This document shows positions 36,294 through 42,883 of a stretch of 42,883 nucleotides of DNA, one piece after another. Made by a program: the position numbers and the translations under genes. The DNA is from a virus. The notes under the pieces are model-generated. The model had not been told where the DNA came from and ran no database searches. It saw only the letters and a program-made list of their open reading frames with translations. Within the stretch, counting starts at the first letter, position 1; the number at the start of each line of letters is the position of its first letter. Location: IMG/VR virus record IMGVR_UViG_3300025102_000074, positions 1 through 42,883 of that record; one strand, written 5' to 3'.

Positions 36294-38675
36294 ATGGCGA
36301 ACTCACTGTCTGGACACACTGCTGGAACGAACGACTCACTGAAAGACGGGAGCCACATCCTGAGCCCGAGCCTGACCAACATCTACGAGGGTCTCAGGGG
36401 CAACGGCATCATGCTCCTGCAGGACGGCATAGCCGACAACAGCGACAGGAACACACCCGGCAGTCTCCCCGGCGCCATAGTCGTCAAAGGCGGCACCTCC
36501 CACGTTGTAACAGTCACTGGTGGGCATGTTGTCATCGACAACGTCGTCTACTCGTTCGCCGGTGGGCCGGGAGGCACTCAGGATGTGACAATCAACAAGG
36601 CGTCGAGCAACGTGCACAAGAACGGCGCGTTCACGGCCCTCACCAGTGGGAAGGAGTGCCTGTTCGTCGTCTACCTCTGCACGGACGGGGACGCGCAGCA
36701 CATTCACTTCGAGCAGGGAGATGCCGTGCTGGCATCGTCGGCCTACCCCACCACGCCCTCCGACTTCCTGTCTGACCCGGACTCATCGCTCACCGTCAAG
36801 CAGAGTATCGTGCTCGCCACGCTCAGGGCCACGTTCAACGGGTCTGCGTCTGGTACCAACACAGGGACAGACGGTCTTGATATTACCATCAGCCAAGTAA
36901 ATGACAAGAGGCATTTCCTACGACCAAGCCCCCTCTACCTCGTGCCCATGACCGGTGACTCTAGCGCAAGCGTGGACTCGAACGTGGACCTTGACAACTT
37001 CCACAGTAGTTCCTCCATCGAGCAGGGAGACTTCTCCGGCTCCGACTTGGGAGCCCTCTGGATGAGCAGGGGCCCTGATGACACTGGGGATACGGAGACC
37101 AACGACGTGCTCTACTTCTCAGGCTATCAGGACGGTGCTAGGAGGACGTTCAGGCTCGGACCCGACAAGTTGGTCACCGTGGCTTCAGGTGGGGGCACCA
37201 AGACCTTCACCTTCGACGGTGGCACCGTCTTCAGGTTCAACACGAACACGGCGACCAATCTCAACCCATCTGGGACTTTCCCTTCCGGGCACATGGTCAT
37301 CATCTCCAACGCAAATTCAACGGGACAGGCCAACCTCACCTTTGACACCACTGGACTCAACGACACCATCACACCCACCGAGTCGAGTATCTACGTCTAC
37401 TCGGGAAGCAGTTGGGTCAGGGTCTTCGAGGGCTCGAGCGCTGGGTCTGGCTCCAACGGCGCATCGGGCAGGGTGCAACTCAGCGATGGCTCCGGCGCGT
37501 TCACCAGCGCAGCCAACCTGTCATTCAACACGAGCAGTAACGAACTCACCGTGGATGGCAAACTCACGGTCACAGGGCTCATCGACCCCACCGGCCTAGA
37601 ACTCACACCTCAGTCGAGCAACCCCGTTACCGGTGCGACGGCTGGCAACACCATGTGGCTCGACAGCGGGAACTCGAACGCGCTCATGCAGGGGTCGACG
37701 AAGGTCCTCGTGCAAGGGGATGCCGACAACAGCGACTTCTCGCTCGTCGGCCTCAATGACACACCTGCTAACTTCACATCGGCGGCTGGCAAGTTACTCA
37801 ACGTCAACTCAGGGGCCAACGCCGTCGAGTTCTCCACCCTCTCATCGCTCCTCAACACCGACATGGGAGGCAACTTCACCATAGGCAACCAGTCGAGTGA
37901 CACGGCCACGTTCTCCGGCAACCTGACCGTATCGGGCAACCTCACCGTGAGTGGCACGACGACGACCATCAACACAGACCAACTACACGTGGCAGACAAC
38001 GTAGTCGTGCTCAACAGCGATGCGACTGGTTCGGCAAGCGCAAACGCTGGAATCGAAATCGAGCGTGGCGACGATACGAACATCTTCTTCCAGTGGAACG
38101 AGACCGACGACAGGTGGCAGTTCGACAACCCGCTGTACGTCAACACCACTCTGAACATCACCGGGACGACAACCGTGGCAGGGCTCGTCGGCACTGGCGA
38201 CCTCCAGATAGACACAGACACCTTCTTCGTCGACGTCAGCGCAGACAAGGTGGGCATCAACCAAGCCACCCCACTCGCACCACTCCACATAGGCAACACA
38301 GCCACGACCGTCGGGACTGGCTTCGGCAACGGACGGGCAACCACATCGAATAGCAACACCGGCACCTCAATCGACATCCCGCTCTTCAACCGAGACAATT
38401 TCAGGGCGGCTAAGTTGCTGGTGGAAGTAGAGAACCAGACCGACGACATCAACGAGACGGCGGAGATGGTCCTCACTCACAACGGCACGGACTCGTCATC
38501 AGCGACGGGAGCCGTTCTGACCACCTTCGGTGTGGTGCAGTCGGACGTGAACCAAACCGTCCAAGCATCGTATGATGCTGCTATAAGTGGTAGCAACGTT
38601 CAATTGGAAGTCACCCCTACGGCCAACAGTAAGGTAATCGTGGTCAAGGTGGCGTGGCAGGCTTTAACAAGGTGA
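36294..38675 (+). CDS. Tail fibre protein 1
   Basis: A 793-residue protein, ATG 36294 one base after the previous stop, with GAGGTG at 36281-36286. The N-terminal 200 residues probably attach to the baseplate (GLRGNGIMLLQDGIADNSDR; TVTGGHVVIDNVVYSFAGG). Residues about 540-590 contain NLTVSGNLTVSGTTTTIN, followed by LHVADNVVVLNSDATGSASANAG and FQWNETDDRWQFDNPLYV, a module common in cyanophage and other marine virus structural proteins. Near residue 652 is DKVGINQATPLAPLHIG, one copy of the 'GIGTxxPxxxLxV' fibre repeat. The C-terminal 130 residues form a beta-rich tip. Fibres of this type trimerise and contact the host surface. Confidence 0.75.
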   Translation: MANSLSGHTAGTNDSLKDGSHILSPSLTNIYEGLRGNGIMLLQDGIADNSDRNTPGSLPGAIVVKGGTSHVVTVTGGHVVIDNVVYSFAGGPGGTQDVTINKASSNVHKNGAFTALTSGKECLFVVYLCTDGDAQHIHFEQGDAVLASSAYPTTPSDFLSDPDSSLTVKQSIVLATLRATFNGSASGTNTGTDGLDITISQVNDKRHFLRPSPLYLVPMTGDSSASVDSNVDLDNFHSSSSIEQGDFSGSDLGALWMSRGPDDTGDTETNDVLYFSGYQDGARRTFRLGPDKLVTVASGGGTKTFTFDGGTVFRFNTNTATNLNPSGTFPSGHMVIISNANSTGQANLTFDTTGLNDTITPTESSIYVYSGSSWVRVFEGSSAGSGSNGASGRVQLSDGSGAFTSAANLSFNTSSNELTVDGKLTVTGLIDPTGLELTPQSSNPVTGATAGNTMWLDSGNSNALMQGSTKVLVQGDADNSDFSLVGLNDTPANFTSAAGKLLNVNSGANAVEFSTLSSLLNTDMGGNFTIGNQSSDTATFSGNLTVSGNLTVSGTTTTINTDQLHVADNVVVLNSDATGSASANAGIEIERGDDTNIFFQWNETDDRWQFDNPLYVNTTLNITGTTTVAGLVGTGDLQIDTDTFFVDVSADKVGINQATPLAPLHIGNTATTVGTGFGNGRATTSNSNTGTSIDIPLFNRDNFRAAKLLVEVENQTDDINETAEMVLTHNGTDSSSATGAVLTTFGVVQSDVNQTVQASYDAAISGSNVQLEVTPTANSKVIVVKVAWQALTR

Positions 38676-38679
38676 TAAC

Positions 38680-41490
38680 ATGGGTACAGAGCGCGATTTC
38701 AAGGTAAAGAAAGGACTGAAGGTAGAAGGCGGGGACATAACTGTCGCCTCCGGTAATAGCGTATTCGCGCCGACGTTCGACACGAACGTGACAACAGCGG
38801 GCGTCACGCTGTCAGGCACGACGCTGGCCGCTGATGGCTCGGATAGTGCCATCAACATCAGCCTCACGCCCAAGGGCAGCGGTTCAGTCGTCATCTCCAA
38901 GGTCGACATCGACGCTGGTACGATTGACGGTGCTACCATCGCCACGTCTGACATAGACATGCATGGTAAGACACTCGATTTGAGGGATGCTACCGCTGTT
39001 CATTTTGACGATGACCAAATCAGCGGTGACAAAATCCACGGAGGGACGATTGGCTCAGTCACCATCACCACCCCCACCATCACCAACGTCCCCTCGAACA
39101 TCCAAGCGCAGGACAACATACTCGATGACCTCTCGGGACTCATCCAAGCCGCTGACAAACTACCGTACTTCTCCAGTGCATCGGCTGCCTCCACCACGTC
39201 ATTCACCTCACAGGCCCGTCAACTCCTCGACGACACCAGTTTCTCCGACATGAGGGCAACATTGAGTGCTCAAGAGCAGAACGACATACTCGATGACATC
39301 GCTGCCCTCACTCAACAGCAGAACAGGATTATCTACTTCAACACGGATACAAACGCCGCTACCGCTGTCCTATCCGCCTTCGCTCGAACCGACCTCCTAG
39401 CCGCTGCCGATGCAGCAGCGGTGAGGAGCAATCTCAACCTAGGGACCGCAGCCACATCAGCATCAAGCGCCTTCCAAGCGGCGGATGCCGACCTCACTGC
39501 CATCGCTGGGCTCACCAGCGCAGCCGACAAGGGCATACAGTTCACAGGGAGCGGCAGCGCCGCCACCTTCGACCTCACCACCGCAGGCAAGGCACTGCTC
39601 GACGACGCCGACGCTGCTGCGCAACGAACAACGTTGGGATTGGGCACCATAGCCACGCAGGCCGCTAACAACGTGAACATCGACGGTGGTACAATCGATG
39701 ACGTGGCAATAACCGCCGATGGACTCACTGTGAAGGACAGCACAAGCACCTCAAATCCCGGTACTGTGAGAATGCTCGACGGTGACGGTAACGCCTCGGT
39801 ATCTATCTCAAGCCCGGCCACTGTGAGCACCACCTACAGGATGACAATGCCAGCGGCTCCGGGGGTAGCAGGTAAATTGCTCAGAATAGCCAGCGTGAGT
39901 AATGACGTGGTACAGTTAGATTTCGGCAATGCGGTTAGTGCGGCGCTGACGATAGCAGCGGACTCGGGCTCGAACGACACCGTCACCGTGGGCACTGACA
40001 CACTCACCTTCGCCGGTACCACCAACGAGGTCGATACCACGGTGTCCAACAACCAGATACAGATAGGGCTGCCCAGCAACGTCACCATAGGGAACAACCT
40101 CACAGTCAGTGGGAACCTGACCGTCAGTGGTACGACCACGACGATAAACAGCACCACGATAGCGACTCAAGAGGCCATGCTCTCGTTGGGGACTGGTCAG
40201 ACCGCCACTGACGCTGATGCTCTTGACTTCGGATTCTACGGTACCTATGACGTGAGTGACACCCAGAAGTTCAGGGGTCTGTTCGCAGACGTTGACGATG
40301 GCAAGTTCAAGTTCTTCAAGGACTTGACTGCTGAGCCGGGCACCACCGTCAACACATCAGGCGGTGGATACACTGCTGCCACAGTGGTGGCAGGCACGTT
40401 CGAGGGGAACCTGACGGGGAATATCACAGGCAATGTCACAGGCAATGTCACAGGCAATGTCACAGGCAATGTCACAGGCAATGTCACAGGTAATGTCACA
40501 GGAGATTTGACAGGAGATGTTACAGGAGATGTCACAGGAAACGCAGACACAGCAACTTCGGCTACCACTGCGACTACAGCGACAAACGTGACTGTGGCTG
40601 ATGAGTCGTCAGATACCTCATGCAACGTGCTGTTCACAACCGCAGCAACGGGGAACCTTCCACCGAAGACAGGGACTAACCTCACATTCAACTCAAGCAC
40701 GGGCAGGTTGACAGCGACACAACTCGCAGGTACACTGCAGACCGCAGCCCAACCGAACATCACCTCACTTGGGACGCTATCTTCCCTCATAATTGATGAC
40801 ATAAACTTCAACGAAGACAAAATCGGTCTTACTACCGACCCGGACCTCATCCATCTAATTTCTAATAATAATGTGCTTATCAATGGGAACCTAGCAACGA
40901 CAGGGGGCTTAACATGCACCTCGCTTACTGTAAACTCAGTAGCAGTCACGGCCACTGCTGCTGAACTCAACTACAGCGACACGGGCCAGTCCGTAGGCAC
41001 AGTCGTAGCCAGTAAGGTTGTGACTGTTGATGCGGACAAGGACGTATCGAGTTTCCGCAACCTCACGGCCACTGGGACGTTGAAGTCAGATGGGATGCAA
41101 CTCACAGGCGGTGCAAACTCAATCGCCGACTCAGGCACCGTCGTCGCCGAGTTAGACGTATCCGAGGCATCCGTGAGCATGACCGGTGCGACCACGATAG
41201 CGAGTTATGCGTATGGCACGTACAGGACCGCCAAGTTCGTCGTGCAGATTAGTGATGGCACCGACTTCGACACCACAGAGATACTCGTGACGTACACAGG
41301 CGAATCGTCCCCAAGCGCCTCGAGCGACATATACATGACGACATACGCATACATAGCGACCGGGTCGTCCGACCTAGGCACCTTCGATGCCGTGAAGAAC
41401 GGCAGCAGCAACACAGTTGACCTGCAGTTCACACCAGCATCTAACGGCACATACAACTACAGAGTGGTAAAATCACTCCTAATCAAATGA
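38680..41490 (+). CDS. Tail fibre protein 2 with TGNV tetrapeptide array
   Basis: A 936-residue protein, ATG 38680 with GGTGAT at 38671-38676, which contains the previous stop codon. The N-terminus (MGTERDFKVKKGLKVEGGDITV) resembles that of the third fibre. Two fibre repeats of the pattern AAAxRxxLxLGTxAT are visible near 247 and 312, with a less regular one earlier. The NLTVSGNLTVSGTTTTIN module recurs at about 470, then QKFRGLFADVDDGKFKFFKD. Residues about 575-622 are twelve four-residue units, mostly T-G-N-V, likely a triple-beta-helix shaft. The last 120 residues (about 815-936; ISDGTDFDTTEILVTYTG...YNYRVVKSLLIK) form a beta-rich tip. It is a trimeric adhesion fibre by analogy. Confidence 0.78.
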   Translation: MGTERDFKVKKGLKVEGGDITVASGNSVFAPTFDTNVTTAGVTLSGTTLAADGSDSAINISLTPKGSGSVVISKVDIDAGTIDGATIATSDIDMHGKTLDLRDATAVHFDDDQISGDKIHGGTIGSVTITTPTITNVPSNIQAQDNILDDLSGLIQAADKLPYFSSASAASTTSFTSQARQLLDDTSFSDMRATLSAQEQNDILDDIAALTQQQNRIIYFNTDTNAATAVLSAFARTDLLAAADAAAVRSNLNLGTAATSASSAFQAADADLTAIAGLTSAADKGIQFTGSGSAATFDLTTAGKALLDDADAAAQRTTLGLGTIATQAANNVNIDGGTIDDVAITADGLTVKDSTSTSNPGTVRMLDGDGNASVSISSPATVSTTYRMTMPAAPGVAGKLLRIASVSNDVVQLDFGNAVSAALTIAADSGSNDTVTVGTDTLTFAGTTNEVDTTVSNNQIQIGLPSNVTIGNNLTVSGNLTVSGTTTTINSTTIATQEAMLSLGTGQTATDADALDFGFYGTYDVSDTQKFRGLFADVDDGKFKFFKDLTAEPGTTVNTSGGGYTAATVVAGTFEGNLTGNITGNVTGNVTGNVTGNVTGNVTGNVTGDLTGDVTGDVTGNADTATSATTATTATNVTVADESSDTSCNVLFTTAATGNLPPKTGTNLTFNSSTGRLTATQLAGTLQTAAQPNITSLGTLSSLIIDDINFNEDKIGLTTDPDLIHLISNNNVLINGNLATTGGLTCTSLTVNSVAVTATAAELNYSDTGQSVGTVVASKVVTVDADKDVSSFRNLTATGTLKSDGMQLTGGANSIADSGTVVAELDVSEASVSMTGATTIASYAYGTYRTAKFVVQISDGTDFDTTEILVTYTGESSPSASSDIYMTTYAYIATGSSDLGTFDAVKNGSSNTVDLQFTPASNGTYNYRVVKSLLIK
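40402..40545 (+). repeat. 12-base tandem array (about 12 units) in fibre 2
   Basis: Consecutive in-frame 12-base units. Units at 40426-40485 are five perfect copies of ACAGGCAATGTC; the sixth (40486-40497) differs by one base. Outer units are diverged (GAGGGGAACCTG, ACGGGGAATATC before; ACAGGAGATTTG, ACAGGAGATGTT and others after). They encode T-G-N-V-like tetrapeptides. The perfect core flanked by worn units is typical of ongoing slippage or unequal exchange. Confidence 0.92.
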
Positions 41491-41515
41491 TGGACAGTGA
41501 AATCATGGTGATACA

Positions 41516-42883
41516 ATGGCAACGAAAAAAGACTTCAGAGTAAAAGACGGGAACATAATCTTGGATGAAAACAAGAAAATATTCTTCGATTCAACAGACA
41601 CCTACATCTATGCAGATACAGATTCATCCGAGGATTTGCATATAGGCTCAGATGGACATATAGAATTAGAGCCTGATAATGATTTAATCGTAAAGGTAGG
41701 CAGCACTGAATACGTCAGATTCGATGGTAGCGCACAAAGAGTCGGAATAGGCACTGCAACTCCGGGTCATCTGTTAGATGTTGCTGGTGATGCTAGGTTC
41801 GGGACAACGGGTGTTGCAGGTAAGATATATCTCAGTGCTGATTCTGCTGGTTCTTTCATTAATTGGAATGCTGCTGGAAACGATGTGACATTAGCGGCTG
41901 ATGACGACTTGGTTCTCCATGCTGATGACGATATGCTTTTCCAAGCAGGTGGAGCAACAAAGATGACCTTGCTTGACAGTGGTAATCTCGGAATAGGTAT
42001 TACAAGTCCATCAACACCTCTTCATGTGAGAAGCACCACTACTTCCCTAGACAATCTTCTATTGTTGGAGAACGACGGAGGAAGTGGAACGCCCGGTGTA
42101 GGCATCAAGATGTTCTCCAATGTGGGAACGGCAAACTACCTTGAGATTCTTCATGATGCTTTTGGTGAAACCAACTTCAAGGCGGTAAATGGGTCTGATA
42201 CATACGACAAGCAAGTGTTTCTGCATGGCGATGGAAATGTCTCTTTTGAAGCGGGTAAGGTCGCAATAGGACACCATACTCCTACTGACACATTATCAGT
42301 AGATGGTGGAATCGCCATTGGCAGGTTCGTTGATTTCCCAAGCAACAACACAGGAACAGGTGCTGGCGACCCACAGTTGCGCATAGCAGGTAGGGGTGAT
42401 AGCGACGACCAACCCGGAATCATACAGTTGGCTCAGTTCGATGGTAACAACTTCTTCGGTGGAACAGATGCTAGGACGTTGGGTAAAATACAATTCGCCT
42501 TGAATGAGGACAGCAATGATGTTACCACAGTTGCTGAGATTCAGGGTATTACCAGTGACCCCGCAACAGCAGGTGATTTCGATGGTGCGCTCAAGTTCTT
42601 CACATCTCAAGGAGATGGTTCAGGTGCTAATCTCACTGAGAAGATGATATTGAATTCTGATGGTAAATTAGGCATAGGAACTTCAAGTCCTGATGAATTA
42701 TTGGAGATAATGAATGGTACTTTGAAGATAACGAGGGAGGAAACTGAAGACTCAGTAGTGACTGAGGACACTGTTACTCTTAATATCGCAGGTGGATTGA
42801 AGTGGACTTTCTCAAAGTCCTTCGATGACCCGAACCCAGTCCCAATCGGAACAACCACTGATAACGATATTAGGATAATGAGA
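41516..42883 (+). CDS. Tail fibre protein 3, cut by the window end
   Basis: The frame from ATG 41516 stays open for all 456 codons to the window edge, so the 3' end is missing. GGTGAT at 41507-41512 precedes the start. The N-terminus MATKKDFRVKDGNIIL parallels fibre 2, pointing to a shared attachment segment. Four copies of the fibre repeat are visible: RVGIGTATPGHLLDVAG (near 75), NLGIGITSPSTPLHVRS (157), KVAIGHHTPTDTLSVDG (248) and KLGIGTSSPDELLEIMNG (384). Fibres with this repeat often end in an intramolecular chaperone (peptidase S74 type), which would lie beyond the window. The gene is clearly more AT-rich than the two fibres before it, with A/T-ending codons, suggesting a separate origin. 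Confidence 0.82.
   Translation, partial: MATKKDFRVKDGNIILDENKKIFFDSTDTYIYADTDSSEDLHIGSDGHIELEPDNDLIVKVGSTEYVRFDGSAQRVGIGTATPGHLLDVAGDARFGTTGVAGKIYLSADSAGSFINWNAAGNDVTLAADDDLVLHADDDMLFQAGGATKMTLLDSGNLGIGITSPSTPLHVRSTTTSLDNLLLLENDGGSGTPGVGIKMFSNVGTANYLEILHDAFGETNFKAVNGSDTYDKQVFLHGDGNVSFEAGKVAIGHHTPTDTLSVDGGIAIGRFVDFPSNNTGTGAGDPQLRIAGRGDSDDQPGIIQLAQFDGNNFFGGTDARTLGKIQFALNEDSNDVTTVAEIQGITSDPATAGDFDGALKFFTSQGDGSGANLTEKMILNSDGKLGIGTSSPDELLEIMNGTLKITREETEDSVVTEDTVTLNIAGGLKWTFSKSFDDPNPVPIGTTTDNDIRIMR

Noticed and set aside
40402-40545. CRISPR-like array
   Set aside because: Units are 12 bases with no spacers and encode an in-frame tetrapeptide repeat.
41516-42883. Gap of non-coding DNA after the second fibre
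   Set aside because: A frame open to the window edge with four fibre repeats and a ribosome binding site fills this stretch.

Overview
The window is one uninterrupted rightward cassette of virion genes from a tailed double-stranded DNA virus (Caudoviricetes, HK97-type head). Every supported gene lies on the + strand, most abut or overlap by 1-4 bases, and no stretch over about 60 bases lacks a gene. No tRNA, rRNA, CRISPR array, insertion sequence, integrase, lysis or replication gene is visible. The host is probably an archaeon. Ribosome binding sites are repeatedly of the GGTGAT/GAGGTGAT type, GTG and TTG starts are frequent, arginine is mostly AGG/AGA, and a TATA-like element sits about 30 bases before one gene. 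Together with moderate GC content and cyanophage-like fibre modules, this suggests a virus of marine Euryarchaeota (Marine Group II/Poseidoniales, the 'magrovirus' type). That host assignment is inference, because no hallmark replication gene is in view.

Head region (1-10451): the 3' end of an unidentified gene; a 1,908-residue protein with a degenerate ATP-dependent DNA-ligase-like module near its C-terminus; a prohead protease fused to a scaffold, with a probable internal start for free scaffold; the HK97-fold major capsid protein, whose stop codon lies in a perfect hairpin; and a run of small genes (decoration-like, a HeH/SAP-like domain protein, a zinc-ribbon protein and others).

Neck and tail region (10452-17971): a large head-tail adaptor, a second small connector candidate, a tail-terminator candidate, an oversized tail-tube protein, a SAP-domain protein, a pair of coupled tail-assembly chaperones, a very short tape-measure protein (190 residues), and a tail protein with a long uncharged Gly/Ala segment.

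Tail tip and fibre region (17983-42883): a giant 5,512-residue protein starting with a LamG/concanavalin-like domain (16.5 kb, more than a third of the window), a hub-like protein, a small baseplate protein, and three consecutive fibre genes with shared modules, the last running off the window end. Terminase and portal should lie just upstream. The order of parts follows the usual siphovirus-like assembly line. No sheath gene is seen, so a non-contractile, probably short tail with an elaborate adhesive tip is the most economical reading.
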